Positions 8,938-20,029 of a stretch of 56,735 bases of DNA are shown piece by piece. The notes under the pieces are model-generated. The model did no database searches. It was not told where the DNA came from and saw only the letters and a list, made by a program, of their open reading frames with translations. The DNA lies in the NCBI GenBank assembly GCA_018607525.1, contig JABBBH010000016.1, positions 1-56,735 of the forward strand, in the 5' to 3' direction. The position numbers and the translations under genes are program-made. Numbering within the stretch: position 1 is the first letter of the stretch; the number at the start of each line of letters is the position of its first letter. Source of the DNA: SAR92 clade bacterium. GTDB taxonomy: Bacteria > Pseudomonadota > Gammaproteobacteria > Pseudomonadales > Porticoccaceae.

Positions 8938-10089
8938 TTATTGAATTTTGTAAGCGCTGACCGACCCATTATTAGCTTGAATAATAAGACTTTCACCCAC
9001 AACTAAGAGGGGTGAGCTTACACCACTACCATCGATTTTCTTTCGACCCACAAAACTGCCATCTTCTGAACTGATAAGATGAACATAGCCTTCAGCGTCT
9101 GCCACCGCAACATTACCCGATAGACTTGCGGGGCCCGTTAGCTCACGATGCACGAGCTGGTCATTTTTCCAGGAAAGCACCCCATTACCTGCTTTAAAAG
9201 CAGAAATAGAATCATCCTTAGCCTCAGTCACAAACAACATACCCTCATTGTGAGCTGGGCTGAAATGGGAAGAACTATCCTGTAACCATAGATTTCTGCC
9301 CGTACCACGAGTCAACGCTCCCAGACGGCCTTGATAGCTCACTGAGTAGACAATATCACCAACAACTAATGGCTTGCCATCTATATCGATCATGCGCTCA
9401 AGCTCAGTTTTACCCTTAGGTAAGGCAAGTCGTGTTTCCCATTTAAGAGAACCATTTTCTGAATTAAAAGCGATAAGTTTTCCGTTATCAAAGGCTGCTA
9501 TTAGCATATTATTAAGAATAACGGCTGAACTATTACCACGCACGCTAAGGATAGGAGCCCCTGTATCATGCTGCCATAGTTCAGTTCCAGTATTAGCATC
9601 TAAGGCATATATCTTATTATCAATAGTTTGCGCAACCACAATACTCTCATTGGCAGCTGGACTCGAAAGCACCTCAGAACTAACTTTGGCTGACCATAAA
9701 AGTTCGCCATCCTGTGCATTAAGCGCCAGCACCTGACCTTCTATAGTACCTAAAAGGACTTTATTGCCGCCATAACCAACACCACCAGAAATACTGCTAT
9801 CAAGCTCTATTTGCCAAAGCTGTTTGCCTGTAGCCACATCCAAAGAAACCACGCTACCACTGTGATCAGCTATGTACAGGGCACTATCGTCAGAGGCAAT
9901 CTCTAAGTTAGCCCAAAATTCGTTATTATTACTGGGTGTGCCTTTTTTCCATTGCTGGGTTAATTCAACCTGAGCATCAATTTTTTGCAACTTGGCAGGC
10001 TTTAATTCGTCATCCGCACTAAAAATACTACAGCCAGAAGCGAGTAGTACCAGTAGTAAAAGTGGATATTTAGACCTGCCTTGGTGCAT
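8938..10089 (-). CDS. bamB: Outer membrane assembly lipoprotein BamB
   Basis: Accessory lipoprotein of the BAM complex, which folds and inserts outer-membrane beta-barrel proteins; it binds BamA on the periplasmic side. The 383 residues begin with a signal peptide and LASGC lipobox, with the lipidated cysteine at residue 20. The rest is an eight-bladed PQQ-type beta-propeller with repeated units such as DVATGKQLWQ, NAQDGELLWS and DANTGTELWQ. The start codon overlaps the yfgM stop by one base (TAATG), so the two are translationally coupled. Gene order hisS-yfgM-bamB-der is widely conserved in gammaproteobacteria. Confidence 0.97.
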   Translation of the reverse strand: MHQGRSKYPLLLLVLLASGCSIFSADDELKPAKLQKIDAQVELTQQWKKGTPSNNNEFWANLEIASDDSALYIADHSGSVVSLDVATGKQLWQIELDSSISGGVGYGGNKVLLGTIEGQVLALNAQDGELLWSAKVSSEVLSSPAANESIVVAQTIDNKIYALDANTGTELWQHDTGAPILSVRGNSSAVILNNMLIAAFDNGKLIAFNSENGSLKWETRLALPKGKTELERMIDIDGKPLVVGDIVYSVSYQGRLGALTRGTGRNLWLQDSSSHFSPAHNEGMLFVTEAKDDSISAFKAGNGVLSWKNDQLVHRELTGPASLSGNVAVADAEGYVHLISSEDGSFVGRKKIDGSGVSSPLLVVGESLIIQANNGSVSAYKIQ

Positions 10090-10793
10090 TACGATTCACC
10101 CTGAGGTGCGTCGCTTTCTTCAGTCGCTGAATCTTCAACAGGCTTAGCCTCACTTAGCTTTAGGCGCAAGATAGAAAGAAGGCGTGCATTACCTGAATCT
10201 TCTGTATCCAAGGCTGTTTGATAAGCGGTATAGGCCGCTGCATAGTGACCCATACTGATATGGAAATCACCCTTAGCTTCTTCGTAAGCTGAAACCATTT
10301 TTCCAGCATCTGCGTCTTCTACAAGGGCCAATGCTGTATCAACATTACCTCTAGCCGCTTCAACCCGAGCAAGACGCAAAGTAGTTAAGGTTGCTAGCGT
10401 ATCTGACGGTTGGTTGCCAAGCACCCATTCTAACTCGGTTGCGGCTGTATCTAAGTCATCCGCTTCAACAGCTAATTTAGCACTCACAAGAGCAGATAGA
10501 TGAGCAAAACCTGAATCACTAAACTCTTCTTTTAACTGACTCACTGCATCAGAAACTGCTTGCTGCTGTTCGTCGGTTAACGGCGCTTCTGCACTGGTTT
10601 TTACGGTATCAATCATGCCGGTATAAATAGCAGAACCCTTCTGAGCCTGCTCTTCTTGGGCACCCTGCCAGCCCTGCCAACCAAAGCTACCGCCAACAAT
10701 AATTACTGCTGCTGCAACCAATTTAAGGCCGTTATCTACCCACCATTGCTTGAATGCTTCTATTTGTTCTTCTTCCGATTGGTAATCTGCCAC
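10089..10793 (-). CDS. yfgM: YfgM-type SecYEG-associated TPR protein (ancillary translocon subunit)
   Basis: Inner-membrane protein that in E. coli associates with the SecYEG translocon and periplasmic chaperones. The 234-residue sequence has a short cytoplasmic start (EEEQIEAFKQWWVDNG), one membrane segment at about 22-40 (LKLVAAAVIIVGGSFGW), and a periplasmic tetratricopeptide-like helical region typified by AKGDFHISMGHYAAAYTAYQ. The acidic C-terminal tail is variable in the family. It lies between hisS and bamB with 9 bases and a one-base overlap respectively, consistent with one operon. The assignment rests on membrane topology, helix pattern and conserved order. Confidence 0.92.
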   Translation of the reverse strand: MADYQSEEEQIEAFKQWWVDNGLKLVAAAVIIVGGSFGWQGWQGAQEEQAQKGSAIYTGMIDTVKTSAEAPLTDEQQQAVSDAVSQLKEEFSDSGFAHLSALVSAKLAVEADDLDTAATELEWVLGNQPSDTLATLTTLRLARVEAARGNVDTALALVEDADAGKMVSAYEEAKGDFHISMGHYAAAYTAYQTALDTEDSGNARLLSILRLKLSEAKPVEDSATEESDAPQGES

Positions 10794-10802
10794 AACTGTT
10801 CC

Positions 10803-12077
10803 TCAATATTCAAAATTTACGTTTAAAAATTCTACTATATTTGCCTGATCAACTGTTTCTTGGTCTCGTTCTTGTCGCAAGAACTTTACTTGGACAGTCT
10901 CTGAGGCTAATTCGTCTTCACCCAAAATAATCGCAATAGCAGCGCCACTTTTATCGGCTTTTTTCATTTGCGATTTAAAACTACCACCACCGCAGTGTGT
11001 TTCAATGCGAATATTCGGCAACCCACTGCGCAGCTCTTCAGCTAAACGCATTCCGTGACCTGCCACATCACCCACGGCAACTAGATACAGATCAATTTGC
11101 TGGGCCACACTATCGGGTACTACGCCCATGCCGTCAAGTAACATTATTAGCCGCTCTAGACCCATAGCCAAACCCACTGCTGGGCATGGCTTGCCACCGA
11201 GTAGCTCTACTAGACTATCATAGCGCCCACCAGCACAGACCGTACCCTGAGCGCCTAATTCTGTGGTAACCCATTCAAACACTGTCTGTGAATAATAGTC
11301 TAATCCTCTAACAAGCTTTGGATTGATCACATAGCTCACATCAGAGGCATCAAGCATGGCGCATATTTGCGCAAAATGCTGTTTGGACTCAGCGCCTAAG
11401 AAGTCATTAAGTATCGGCGCATCTTTTAATAGCGATTGTGTTCCTGGGTTTTTACTATCCAGAATTCGCAATGGGTTTGTGGTTAATCGTCGCTGACTAT
11501 CTTCATCTAATTCATCATGAAAATTACTCAGGTAGGCCACTAAAGCCTCCCGATAAGCTACTCGCTCTTCAGCGGTGCCCAATGAATTAATCTGTAATTC
11601 TAGGGCACTATCAATTTTTAATTCTCGCCATAAACGAGCCGTTAATAATAGTAATTCTGCATCAATATCTGGGCCCGTCAGACCAAAGGCTTCGATACCA
11701 ATTTGGTGAAACTGGCGCAATCGACCTTTTTGCGGGCGCTCATGACGAAACATGGGGCCGGTGTACCAGAGCCGTTGGGTTTGATTATGCAATAAGCCAT
11801 TTTGAGTACAGGCGCGAACACAGCCAGCAGTGCCCTCTGGGCGCAGACTTAGGCTATCGCCATTGCGGTCGTCAAAGCTATACATCTCTTTTTCGACAAT
11901 ATCGGTGACCTCACCCACAGCGCGTTTAAATAGATCGGTTTTTTCTAAAATTGGGAAGCGAATCTCGCGATAACCATAGCTTGCAACAAGACGCGCTAGG
12001 GTGCCCTCAACGTATTGCCAGATAGCAGACTGCTCTGGGAGCAAATCATTCATTCCACGTATCGACTGAATTTTCAT
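10803..12077 (-). CDS. hisS: Histidyl-tRNA synthetase
   Basis: Class II aminoacyl-tRNA synthetase that charges tRNA-His. The 424-residue protein starts with the family motif IRGMNDLLP. It shows motif 2 ([19 protein letters not shown]), the histidine-specific segments [15 protein letters not shown] and GGRYD, and motif 3 ([11 protein letters not shown]), followed by the anticodon-binding domain. Length and motif order are ordinary. It sits 31 bases downstream of ispG and 9 bases upstream of yfgM, as in most gammaproteobacteria, and is probably transcribed from the ndk promoter or an internal one. Confidence 0.98.
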   Translation of the reverse strand: MKIQSIRGMNDLLPEQSAIWQYVEGTLARLVASYGYREIRFPILEKTDLFKRAVGEVTDIVEKEMYSFDDRNGDSLSLRPEGTAGCVRACTQNGLLHNQTQRLWYTGPMFRHERPQKGRLRQFHQIGIEAFGLTGPDIDAELLLLTARLWRELKIDSALELQINSLGTAEERVAYREALVAYLSNFHDELDEDSQRRLTTNPLRILDSKNPGTQSLLKDAPILNDFLGAESKQHFAQICAMLDASDVSYVINPKLVRGLDYYSQTVFEWVTTELGAQGTVCAGGRYDSLVELLGGKPCPAVGLAMGLERLIMLLDGMGVVPDSVAQQIDLYLVAVGDVAGHGMRLAEELRSGLPNIRIETHCGGGSFKSQMKKADKSGAAIAIILGEDELASETVQVKFLRQERDQETVDQANIVEFLNVNFEY

Positions 12078-12108
12078 CTGTACATCCCCAAAGCGCTTAT
12101 TCCTTTTC

Positions 12109-13233
12109 TCAGCCCTTAGCTATTATATTCTGTTGCGCGCTATCTAGCTCCGCTTGCTTAACCTGAGCCTTAGCGCGAATTTCTTTTTCTAATTGGTCAA
12201 CTAAATTGTCCTGCTCTAATTTGTGGTCTGGTTTCCCATCAAGATAAACCAGATTATCTGGCGCGCCACCGGTTAAACCAAAATCCGACTCCTTGGCTTC
12301 ACCTGGGCCATTGACTATACAGCCAATAATAGAAACATCCATTGGCACAGTAATATCTTCCAGCCTATTTTCTAATTCATTGACGGTCTTAATCACATCA
12401 AAGTTCTGACGTGAACAACTTGGGCAGGCAATAAAATTAATACCCTTGCTACGCAATCTTAGGCTGCGCAACATATCCCATGCAACGCGGGCTTCTTCAG
12501 CAGGATCAGCAGCCAGTGAAATACGGATAGTATCGCCGATACCATCCATCAACAAAGCACCTAGGCCCACCGCAGACTTAACCGTACCCGAGCGCAAACC
12601 ACCGGCTTCAGTAATTCCCAGGTGCAAAGGCTGTTCAATGCGTTTTGCTAAGTCACGATAGGCATCTACCGCCATAAAAATATCGGAGGCTTTTACGCTA
12701 ACTTTAAAATCTTGGAAGTTGTATTTATCCAGTAATTCCACATTGCGCATTGCAGACTCGACCATAGCTTCAGCGGTTGGTTCATTGTATTTGCGTAATA
12801 AATCTTTACCCAAGGAACCGGCATTAACGCCGATTCTGATAGGAATATTTTTATCTTTCGCTTTGGCGATTACCTCGCGCAAGCGATCTTCACGGGTGAT
12901 ATTACCCGGATTAATACGTAGGCAATCCACACCTAAATCAGCAACCCGCAGGGCAATATGATGGTCAAAATGAATATCAGCAACCAGAGGTATATTCACC
13001 TGTTTGCGAATTTCACCAAAGGCTTCTGCTTCTTCAAGCGATGGGACAGATACCCGAACAATATCGGCACCCGCCTGTTGAATAGTATTGATTTGCGCCA
13101 CGGTAGCAGCAACATCAGAGGTGCTGGTATTGGTCATACTTTGCACGGAAATAGGCGCATCGCCACCCACTGGTACATCACCGACCATAATCTGTCGTGA
13201 TTTACGTCTAACTATGGGAGTTCCGCTAAACAC
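12109..13233 (-). CDS. ispG: 4-hydroxy-3-methylbut-2-enyl diphosphate synthase (IspG/GcpE)
   Basis: Fe-S enzyme of the methylerythritol-phosphate isoprenoid pathway; it reduces methylerythritol cyclodiphosphate to HMBPP using electrons from a flavodoxin or ferredoxin. The 374 residues comprise a TIM barrel ([15 protein letters not shown] at the start) and a C-terminal ferredoxin-like domain with the [4Fe-4S] ligands in ACPSCSR and GCIVNGPGE. The protein depends on the Isc system encoded a few genes away. It follows rlmN directly, without the pilF and rodZ genes usually found between them. Confidence 0.97.
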   Translation of the reverse strand: MFSGTPIVRRKSRQIMVGDVPVGGDAPISVQSMTNTSTSDVAATVAQINTIQQAGADIVRVSVPSLEEAEAFGEIRKQVNIPLVADIHFDHHIALRVADLGVDCLRINPGNITREDRLREVIAKAKDKNIPIRIGVNAGSLGKDLLRKYNEPTAEAMVESAMRNVELLDKYNFQDFKVSVKASDIFMAVDAYRDLAKRIEQPLHLGITEAGGLRSGTVKSAVGLGALLMDGIGDTIRISLAADPAEEARVAWDMLRSLRLRSKGINFIACPSCSRQNFDVIKTVNELENRLEDITVPMDVSIIGCIVNGPGEAKESDFGLTGGAPDNLVYLDGKPDHKLEQDNLVDQLEKEIRAKAQVKQAELDSAQQNIIAKG

Positions 13234-13274
13234 AATAAGCCTATTATCTCTTGGTTTTAAATCTTTAGAGGGGG

Positions 13275-14444
13275 TCAGTCTAGAATTTTAACTGGTACTT
13301 CTTCTGCCGCCAGTTTATTTTTATAGCGCTGTTGGCGCTTAGTTCTGTCATTGACCTCACCTGCTAGTTGCCCACAGGCCGCCGCAATATCATCGCCGCG
13401 GGTTGTACGCACAGTCACAGTGTACCCTTCCCCCTGAAGAATGTCCCGAAAACGATTGAGTGCCGTGTTAGTAACTCGCTTGTAATCAGAACCTGGGAAT
13501 GGGTTAAATGGAATAAGGTTAATTTTGCAGGGTAATTCTTTAAGTAATACTGCCAATTCTCGAGCATGAACAGAACGATCATTCACCTGATCCATCAGGG
13601 TATATTCAACCGTGGCTTTGCGACGGTTATCTGGCATTTTTTCGATATAATTTTTAGCACTTTCAACAAATTGTTTGAGATTGTATTTACGATTAATTGG
13701 CACTAACTCATTGCGCAATTCATCGTTAGGCGCATGCAATGAAATCGCCAAAGACACATCGGTAACACCCGCCAATTGATCCAGCGCGGGAACCACACCC
13801 GCTGTACTGAGGGTAACTCGACGCTTTGATAGGCCGTAGGCATTGTCTTCCATCATCAAGTTCATCGCATCAACCACATTATGAAAATTCATTAGCGGTT
13901 CACCCATGCCCATCATCACTACATTGCTAACCCTGCGTGGAGCCTTGGCCGCAAATTGATCAAATGATTGAGCGGCTATCCACAGCTGACCAATAATTTC
14001 CGCTGTATTAAGATCGCGATTAAATCCCTGCTTGCCTGTGGCGCAAAAACTACAGTCCAAAGCGCAGCCAATCTGAGATGACACACAGAGCGTTCCCCGA
14101 TCTTTTTCAGGGATATAAACCATTTCAATACAGCTTCCGCCTTCGACTTTGATCAGCCACTTGCGGGTACCATCGATTGAATCTTGGCAACTCACCACTT
14201 CTGGTAGGCAAACTTCAGCCGACTCATGGAGTTTCTCACGCAGGGATTTAGACAGATTAGTCATCTGATCGAAATCACATTCACCCATCTGATGAATCCA
14301 CTTCACCATTTGTGTGGCACGAAAACGCTTCTCCCCTAACTGCTCGAAGAAATCGCCTAGCTTGGAAACAGAAAGCCCCAACAGGTTAGTTTTAACCGAT
14401 TGGGGCGTAAACTGCTCAGCAGTATTTAATGCGCTATCTGGCAT
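13275..14444 (-). CDS. rlmN: Dual-specificity 23S rRNA/tRNA adenine-C2 methyltransferase RlmN
   Basis: Radical-SAM enzyme that methylates C2 of A2503 in 23S rRNA and of A37 in some tRNAs. In 389 residues it shows the N-terminal accessory domain, the SAM cluster motif CALDCSFC (CxxxCxxC), the SAM-binding GMGEP, and the late catalytic cysteine in AAACGQL that forms the methyl-carrying intermediate. Length is close to the usual 380. It lies 17 bases after ndk in the same direction. Its neighbour downstream is ispG, whereas pilF would be expected. Confidence 0.97.
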   Translation of the reverse strand: MPDSALNTAEQFTPQSVKTNLLGLSVSKLGDFFEQLGEKRFRATQMVKWIHQMGECDFDQMTNLSKSLREKLHESAEVCLPEVVSCQDSIDGTRKWLIKVEGGSCIEMVYIPEKDRGTLCVSSQIGCALDCSFCATGKQGFNRDLNTAEIIGQLWIAAQSFDQFAAKAPRRVSNVVMMGMGEPLMNFHNVVDAMNLMMEDNAYGLSKRRVTLSTAGVVPALDQLAGVTDVSLAISLHAPNDELRNELVPINRKYNLKQFVESAKNYIEKMPDNRRKATVEYTLMDQVNDRSVHARELAVLLKELPCKINLIPFNPFPGSDYKRVTNTALNRFRDILQGEGYTVTVRTTRGDDIAAACGQLAGEVNDRTKRQQRYKNKLAAEEVPVKILD

Positions 14445-14461
14445 TAGTTTTCTCGCAATAA

Positions 14462-14887
14462 TTAACGAGCACAGATCTCGTTATCGTCAAAGAAGTAAGC
14501 TACTTCACGTGCCGCTGAGGTTTCAGAGTCTGAACCATGAACTGCGTTAGCATCGATAGAAGTGGCAAAATCAGCACGGATTGTGCCGGCATCCGCTTCT
14601 TTAGGGTTAGTTGCACCCATTAGATCACGGTTTTTTAGAATAGCGCCTTCACCTTCTAGAACCTGAACTGAAACAGGGCCAGAGGTCATAAAGGCAACTA
14701 AATCATTAAAGAATGGACGTTCGCTGTGCTCAGCATAAAAACCTTCAGCCTGTGCCTGAGTAAGCTGTTGCATCTTAAGTGCAATAACCTGCAGGTTAGC
14801 AGCTTCAAAGCGGCTAAGAATTTGACCCACTGCATTTTTAGCTACAGCATCAGGTTTGATAATAGATAGAGTGCGTTCAACGGCCAT
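14462..14887 (-). CDS. ndk: Nucleoside diphosphate kinase
   Basis: Transfers the terminal phosphate between nucleoside triphosphates and diphosphates, balancing NTP and dNTP pools. The 141-residue protein begins with [12 protein letters not shown] and has the phosphorylated histidine at 117 in NAVHGSDS, exactly where E. coli and Pseudomonas have it. A GGAGA sequence six bases upstream supports the start. It is the first gene of the leftward ndk-rlmN-ispG-hisS-yfgM-bamB run and has its own likely promoter at 14950-14978. Confidence 0.98.
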   Translation of the reverse strand: MAVERTLSIIKPDAVAKNAVGQILSRFEAANLQVIALKMQQLTQAQAEGFYAEHSERPFFNDLVAFMTSGPVSVQVLEGEGAILKNRDLMGATNPKEADAGTIRADFATSIDANAVHGSDSETSAAREVAYFFDDNEICAR

Positions 14888-14949
14888 ATAATGTCTCCAA
14901 ATCGGACTTTAAATTTAATAGTAATTAGCGCCTTTCGGCATGGGTGCGG

Positions 14950-14978
14950 ATTTTACCTATTGCGATGGCGGGTAACAA
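14950..14978 (-). promoter_or_regulatory. Probable ndk promoter
   Basis: On the minus strand TTGTTA (14973-14978) and TAAAAT (14950-14955) are spaced by exactly 17 bases, in the 134-base gap between iscX and ndk. It would give a leader of roughly 55 bases. This is a sigma-70 pattern match. Confidence 0.5.
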
Positions 14979-15021
14979 TGATTTTGTGTCGCAAAACCAT
15001 AAATCATCGTAAATATTAGGA

Positions 15022-15219
15022 TTAATCTAACTCTTCAATCCACGCCATTTGAATCGCTTCAAGGATTTTTTCACCGCAGCGGTCGGGGTCATCAGAAAAA
15101 TCTTCAATACTGAGTACTAGATTGCGCAGATCTACAAAATTAATATATTTTGGATCTATGTCTTCGTGATTATCTGCCAACTCAATAGCAATGTCGTTTA
15201 TATCAGTCCACTTAATCAT
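15022..15219 (-). CDS. iscX: Fe-S assembly protein IscX
   Basis: Small acidic protein of 65 residues that binds IscS and iron and modulates cluster assembly, acting as a frataxin-like regulator. The sequence carries the family hallmarks near the start (KWTDINDIAIELADNHEDID), the FVDLRNLVLSIEDF middle, and a C-terminal EAIQMAWIEELD. It is the last gene of the isc operon, 11 bases after fdx. Length is the same as in E. coli to within a residue. Confidence 0.95.
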   Translation of the reverse strand: MIKWTDINDIAIELADNHEDIDPKYINFVDLRNLVLSIEDFSDDPDRCGEKILEAIQMAWIEELD

Positions 15220-15230
15220 AACCGCTCCTA

Positions 15231-15569
15231 TTAATGTCTTTCAGAAACCATATTGATGGTGTACTTAGGAATCTCAACCACTAAATCTTCTTCACCTACC
15301 ATCACCTGACAGCTAAGACGCGAATCTGGATCTAAACCCCAGGCTTTATCCAAGAAATCATCTTCTAACTCATCGGCTTCAGGGACAGAATCCAAGCCCT
15401 CTCTAATATGTACATGACAGGTAGTGCAGGCACAGGACATCTCACAGGCATGCTCGATATCAAGACCGTTTTTAAGCGCGGCCTCACAGATACTTTGACC
15501 CTTTTCCGCCTCAACCACTGCACCCTCTGGGCAGATTTCATGATGCGGTAAAAATACTATTTTTGGCAT
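15231..15569 (-). CDS. fdx: Isc-type [2Fe-2S] ferredoxin
   Basis: Electron carrier that supplies reducing equivalents for Fe-S cluster building on IscU. The 112-residue protein has cluster ligands Cys42, Cys48, Cys51 and Cys87, and the extra Cys46 typical of the Isc ferredoxins (CEMSCACTTCHVHI). It lies 14 bases downstream of hscA and 11 bases upstream of iscX, the standard position. Confidence 0.97.
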   Translation of the reverse strand: MPKIVFLPHHEICPEGAVVEAEKGQSICEAALKNGLDIEHACEMSCACTTCHVHIREGLDSVPEADELEDDFLDKAWGLDPDSRLSCQVMVGEEDLVVEIPKYTINMVSERH

Positions 15570-15583
15570 AAAAGCTCCTAAGC

Positions 15584-17470
15584 TTATTTATCTAAGGCTT
15601 CGTCAAGGCTCAGCCCTGCAAGCGCCTGTTTGATACTGACATCCATTCGTCTAGCAGCAAAGTCTTCACTGGACTTGCCAATACTTTCTATTTGATTAGC
15701 GAGCTGACGATGATCATCACAGCTTTCGCGTAAAACCTGTAACTCGTCTAGAGCGACCTGCAGACATTTTAACTCGGTTGTATCCAATAGCGACTCACCA
15801 TCTTTATCAATGGCCGCGCGAAGATCTTCCAGCATACGATCGGCTTCAACCTGTTGTTCTCTTAAGGCGCGCAAGCGCATGTCATCACGGGCATGACTAA
15901 ATGAATCTTGAAGCATCTGGGTTATTTCATTATCAGTTAAACCATAGGACGGCTTAACCTCAATGCTAGATTCGACGCCGCTACTAAGCTCACGGGCTGA
16001 CACATTGAGTAAGCCATCGGCATCCACCTGATAACTCACCTGAATTTTGGCACTACCGGCAACCATAGGGGGTATGCCGCGCAGTTCAAAGCGCGCCAAG
16101 GATCTGCAGTCAGACACTAGCTCACGATCGCCCTGAACCACATGAATACTCATGGCCGTTTGACCGTCTTTAAAGGTGGTAAATTCTTGCGCCTTAGCCA
16201 CTGGGATTGTGGTGTTTCTATGGATTAGCTTTTCAGTAAGGCCACCCATGGTTTCTATACCCAATGACAGTGGAATTACATCCAGCAATAGCATATCGTC
16301 AGCAGACTTATTACCAATTAATACTTCTGCCTGCTTCGCTGCTCCCATTGCCACTACTAAATCAGGATCTAGGCTACATTTGGGCTGACGATCAAACAGC
16401 TCTGCCACTTTTTGCCCTACTCTTGGCATTCGAGTCGAGCCACCTACGAGAACCACTTCCTCAATCTGATTAATCTTAACTCCCGCATCGCGAATGGCGC
16501 GTTTACAGGCACTAAGGGTCTGATCAATTAGACTGTCTACTAGCTCATGCAACTGATCTTTAGTGAGCACTAATTTAGCGTCCAGTATATCTAACTCAAC
16601 CTTATCACTTTCAGTAAGTTCTTCTTTGGCACATTTTGCAGTTTCTAATAAAACTCGCTGTTCTACAGGATCCAAATCATGGGTCATACCCAGTTCAGAG
16701 CAAAGCCAATTAGCAATGGCATGATCAAGGTCATCACCCCCCAGCGCTGAATCACCGCCAGTGGCTAATACTTCAAACACACCTTTTGAAAGCCTGAGAA
16801 TACTTATATCAAAGGTACCGCCACCCAGATCATAGACTGCGATTAGACGCTGCGCAGAAGTATCTTCATTTTCTTCCGCATCAAGCCCGTAGGCAATGGC
16901 GGCGGCGGTTGGCTCATTAAGCAAACGTAATACTTTAATACCGGCTAAAGTAGCAGCATCTTTGGTCGCCTGTCGCTGAGCCTCATCAAAATAAGCTGGC
17001 ACAGTAATCACTGCACCATCGAGCATTCCTTCAAAGGCCAACTCTGCTCGACCGGCAAGTTTGCGAAGAATTTCCGCTGATACCTGAATTGGACTAACGG
17101 GGCCATAGGCAGTTTTAATTTTAGGCATACCGCCATCGTCTGCCGCAAAATCATAGGGCAAACTATTACCTAGACGCTTAATATCACCTATGCCTCTACC
17201 CATCAATCGCTTGATTGACGTCAAGGTGTTTAATGGATCGCTACTGTTATGCTCTGCGGCCTCATAGCCTACACAGCTAACGCCTTCAGTCTCATAATGA
17301 ACCACTGATGGCAGCAAGTTTCTGCCCTGCTCATCGGGAAGAATGTCGGCAGAACTACTTCTAACAGTGGCAACCAACGAATTCGTTGTACCCAAATCGA
17401 TACCCACAGCATGCTTACGCTGATGCGGTTGTGGCGACTGGCCTGGCTCTGAAATCTGCAATAATGCCAC
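15584..17470 (-). CDS. hscA: Fe-S cluster transfer chaperone HscA
   Basis: DnaK-family ATPase specialised for releasing clusters from IscU; it recognises the LPPVK motif of IscU and is stimulated by HscB. The 628-residue protein has the actin-like nucleotide-binding domain ([31 protein letters not shown]) and a substrate-binding domain with a helical lid. It is shorter at the C-terminus than DnaK and lacks the EEVD-type end, as usual for HscA. It is three bases from hscB, so translation is probably coupled. Confidence 0.97.
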   Translation of the reverse strand: MALLQISEPGQSPQPHQRKHAVGIDLGTTNSLVATVRSSSADILPDEQGRNLLPSVVHYETEGVSCVGYEAAEHNSSDPLNTLTSIKRLMGRGIGDIKRLGNSLPYDFAADDGGMPKIKTAYGPVSPIQVSAEILRKLAGRAELAFEGMLDGAVITVPAYFDEAQRQATKDAATLAGIKVLRLLNEPTAAAIAYGLDAEENEDTSAQRLIAVYDLGGGTFDISILRLSKGVFEVLATGGDSALGGDDLDHAIANWLCSELGMTHDLDPVEQRVLLETAKCAKEELTESDKVELDILDAKLVLTKDQLHELVDSLIDQTLSACKRAIRDAGVKINQIEEVVLVGGSTRMPRVGQKVAELFDRQPKCSLDPDLVVAMGAAKQAEVLIGNKSADDMLLLDVIPLSLGIETMGGLTEKLIHRNTTIPVAKAQEFTTFKDGQTAMSIHVVQGDRELVSDCRSLARFELRGIPPMVAGSAKIQVSYQVDADGLLNVSARELSSGVESSIEVKPSYGLTDNEITQMLQDSFSHARDDMRLRALREQQVEADRMLEDLRAAIDKDGESLLDTTELKCLQVALDELQVLRESCDDHRQLANQIESIGKSSEDFAARRMDVSIKQALAGLSLDEALDK

Positions 17471-17473
17471 GGC

Positions 17474-18004
17474 TTATAATTCCTCTAGCTCTGCTTCAAG
17501 GCTACTAATATCGCTGACAAACTTACAGGCAAACTGCATTTTGGCAAGAGCATCAAAGGCTTGATTGTAATCTTTAGTATTAAAATATTGAGCGAAATCT
17601 GCTTGAATCTTGGCTGCCGCCTGCTGAGCTTCGATACTCAAAGATACCAGCGCATCTTTTGGATTAGCACAGTCTTTGACATCACTCAAAGCTTCACGTA
17701 ATACCATCTGCTGCATCAGAAACTGGCCATCGGAGGTAATGTGACTTTCTTGATCTGCATCAAACCCCTCTAGCTTGAGAAGATATTGCGCACGAAGAAG
17801 AGGCGAACTTAGTGTTTCATAGGCTTGATTAATGGTCGAAGCCGTTTGCACCGCTAAGCGTTTTTCAAAATCATTCTTATTGGCATATCGATCAGGATGG
17901 AAAGTCAGCTGAAGCGTACGAAATTTTTTATCCAATACACTGTGGTCTATCTCCCAGCTGGCTGGGAGAGAAAAGATTTCAAAGAAGTTTTTGGCAATAC
18001 TCAC
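17474..18004 (-). CDS. hscB: Co-chaperone HscB (J-domain protein)
   Basis: Brings IscU to HscA and stimulates the ATPase. The 176 residues start with a J-domain carrying the invariant HPD (LTFHPDRYANK) at about 36-38, followed by a three-helix C-terminal domain that binds IscU. The family's NFFEIFSLP start is conserved. It is located between iscA and hscA as in other isc operons. Confidence 0.96.
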   Translation of the reverse strand: MSIAKNFFEIFSLPASWEIDHSVLDKKFRTLQLTFHPDRYANKNDFEKRLAVQTASTINQAYETLSSPLLRAQYLLKLEGFDADQESHITSDGQFLMQQMVLREALSDVKDCANPKDALVSLSIEAQQAAAKIQADFAQYFNTKDYNQAFDALAKMQFACKFVSDISSLEAELEEL

Positions 18005-18047
18005 TGTATACGGCCTGAATAATTAAGTTGTCTGAGCTACTACAGGG

Positions 18048-18371
18048 CTAGATATGGAAGCTTTCTCCGCAACCACATTCGTCTGTAACATTGGGATTTT
18101 TAAACTCAAAACCCTCATTCAAGCCCTCTTTAACATAATCTAACTGAGTTCCATCTAAATAAACCAAACTCTTTGGGTCAATAATTAGCTGAACATCACC
18201 GCAGTCAAAAACCACATCTTCATCGGCTTTTTCGTCGACAAATTCGAGTACATAAGAAAGCCCAGAGCAACCTGTGGTTCTAACTCCAAGGCGGATCCCT
18301 ATTCCCTTATCTCGATGCGCTAAATGCCGAACCACATGGGATTCGGCAGCCTCAGTCATGGTGATTGCCAC
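18048..18371 (-). CDS. iscA: A-type Fe-S carrier IscA
   Basis: Carrier that receives or matures clusters, especially [4Fe-4S], and passes them to target proteins. The 107-residue protein has the three conserved ligands Cys35 (TGCSGLSY), Cys99 and Cys101 (ECGCGESF). It sits two bases after the iscU stop, so the pair is tightly coupled. Length and cysteine numbering equal those of E. coli IscA. Confidence 0.97.
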   Translation of the reverse strand: MAITMTEAAESHVVRHLAHRDKGIGIRLGVRTTGCSGLSYVLEFVDEKADEDVVFDCGDVQLIIDPKSLVYLDGTQLDYVKEGLNEGFEFKNPNVTDECGCGESFHI

Positions 18372-18373
18372 GC

Positions 18374-18757
18374 TTACTTCTCCTGCTTTTCTCTAACGTC
18401 TCTAACTGCTGCTTTAATCGCATCTTCCGCTAAAACAGAACAGTGGATTTTAACAGGGGGTAAGGCTAACTCTTCTGCAATAGCTGTATTTTTAATCTGT
18501 TCAGCTTCATCAATATTTTTGCCTTTTACCCACTCAGTTAGAAGTGAGCTTGATGCAATTGCAGATCCACAACCATAGGTTTTAAATTTGGCATCTTCGA
18601 TTACACCTTCATCATTCACTTGAATCTGAAGACGCATCACATCACCACAGGCCGGCGCTCCAACCATACCGGTACCCACATTTTTAGAATTGTCGTCTAA
18701 CTTACCGACATTGCGTGGGTTTTCGTAATGATCTATCACTTTCTCACTATAAGCCAT
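18374..18757 (-). CDS. iscU: Fe-S scaffold protein IscU
   Basis: Scaffold on which IscS, ferredoxin and IscX build [2Fe-2S] clusters. In 127 residues it shows ligands Cys37, Cys63 and Cys106 and the HscA-recognition motif LPPVK at 99-103. The sequence is close to canonical throughout. It follows iscS after 44 bases and precedes iscA directly. Confidence 0.98.
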   Translation of the reverse strand: MAYSEKVIDHYENPRNVGKLDDNSKNVGTGMVGAPACGDVMRLQIQVNDEGVIEDAKFKTYGCGSAIASSSLLTEWVKGKNIDEAEQIKNTAIAEELALPPVKIHCSVLAEDAIKAAVRDVREKQEK

Positions 18758-18801
18758 TTTTCTATCCTATTTTATTACTTCAAATAATTCTTACGTTTAA
18801 A

Positions 18802-20016
18802 TTAGTGGGCAGCCCACTCAACCTGATCTAAATCGACACCATCTTGGAACATATCCCATAGTGGCGAAAGCTCTCTAAGTTTTTCAACTGCATGACGTAC
18901 CTTAGTAATCGCATCATCCACGTCTTGCTCGGACGTATAACGACCAATACTAAAACGAATTGAACTATGCGCCATTTCATCATTTAGCCCCAGTGCACGA
19001 AGCACATAAGAAGGCTCTAAACTTGCTGATGTGCAGGCTGAACCCGATGAAACCGCTAGGTCTCTAAGAGCCATAATCAGTGACTCACCTTCAACATAGG
19101 CAAAGCTGATATTAATAATGCCTGGAACATGCTGATGCTCTGACCCATTCAGGTAAACTTCTTGCATATCCGATACGCCATCCCACAAACGCTTTCGTAA
19201 AGCGGTAATTCTTGCGGATTCATCGGCCAAGACCTCAGCACCTAATTTGAAAGCTGCACCCATACCCACTATCTGGTGAGTCGGCAATGTACCCGAACGC
19301 ATGCCACGCTCATGACCACCACCATGCATTTGCGCTTCGATTCGAACACGAGGCTTGCGACGCACATAAAGTGCACCTATACCCTTAGGGCCATAAATTT
19401 TATGCGCCGAAAACGACATCATATCCACCTGCATGGCTTCGACATCAATCGCTGTTTTACCGGCGCTTTGCGCAGCATCCACATGGAAAAATACTTTATT
19501 TTCACGGCATAACTTCCCAATTGCCGCAATATCATTCAAAGTTCCAAGCTCATTATTCACGTGCATAATAGACACTACTGTGGTGTCATCACGAATTGCA
19601 TCAGCAATTGCTTGAGGCTGAATAAGGCCACTTTTATCTGGATTAAGATAGGTAATTTCGAAACCTTCACGCTCTAATTGACGGCAGGTATCCAGTACCG
19701 CTTTGTGCTCAATTTTAGAGGTAATAATGTGTTTACCTTTGCGTGTATTAAACTGTGCGCAGCCTTTAATGGCTAAATTGTTAGCTTCGGTCGCTCCCGA
19801 CGTCCAAACAACTTCACGAGGGTCAGCTCCGATTAAGTTGGCCACATCAACGCGCGCATCTTCAACAGCGGCTTCTGCCTGCCAACCAAACACATGTGAA
19901 CGAGATGCAGGGTTACCAAAGTGGCCAGATGGGGTCAAAAACTCAACCATACGGTCAGCTACAGCGGGGTCTACTGGGGTAGTAGACGCATAATCCAAAT
20001 AGATTGGAAGATTCAT
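18802..20016 (-). CDS. iscS: Cysteine desulfurase IscS
   Basis: PLP enzyme that removes sulfur from cysteine and delivers it as persulfide to IscU and to tRNA-thiolation pathways. The 404-residue protein begins [15 protein letters not shown]. It has the PLP lysine in [12 protein letters not shown] and the mobile catalytic cysteine in [14 protein letters not shown], and ends with the IscU-contacting tail (LSPLWDM). GGAG lies just upstream of the ATG. It is the first enzyme gene after iscR in the operon. Confidence 0.98.
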   Translation of the reverse strand: MNLPIYLDYASTTPVDPAVADRMVEFLTPSGHFGNPASRSHVFGWQAEAAVEDARVDVANLIGADPREVVWTSGATEANNLAIKGCAQFNTRKGKHIITSKIEHKAVLDTCRQLEREGFEITYLNPDKSGLIQPQAIADAIRDDTTVVSIMHVNNELGTLNDIAAIGKLCRENKVFFHVDAAQSAGKTAIDVEAMQVDMMSFSAHKIYGPKGIGALYVRRKPRVRIEAQMHGGGHERGMRSGTLPTHQIVGMGAAFKLGAEVLADESARITALRKRLWDGVSDMQEVYLNGSEHQHVPGIINISFAYVEGESLIMALRDLAVSSGSACTSASLEPSYVLRALGLNDEMAHSSIRFSIGRYTSEQDVDDAITKVRHAVEKLRELSPLWDMFQDGVDLDQVEWAAH

Positions 20017-20029
20017 TTATGTCTCCAAG

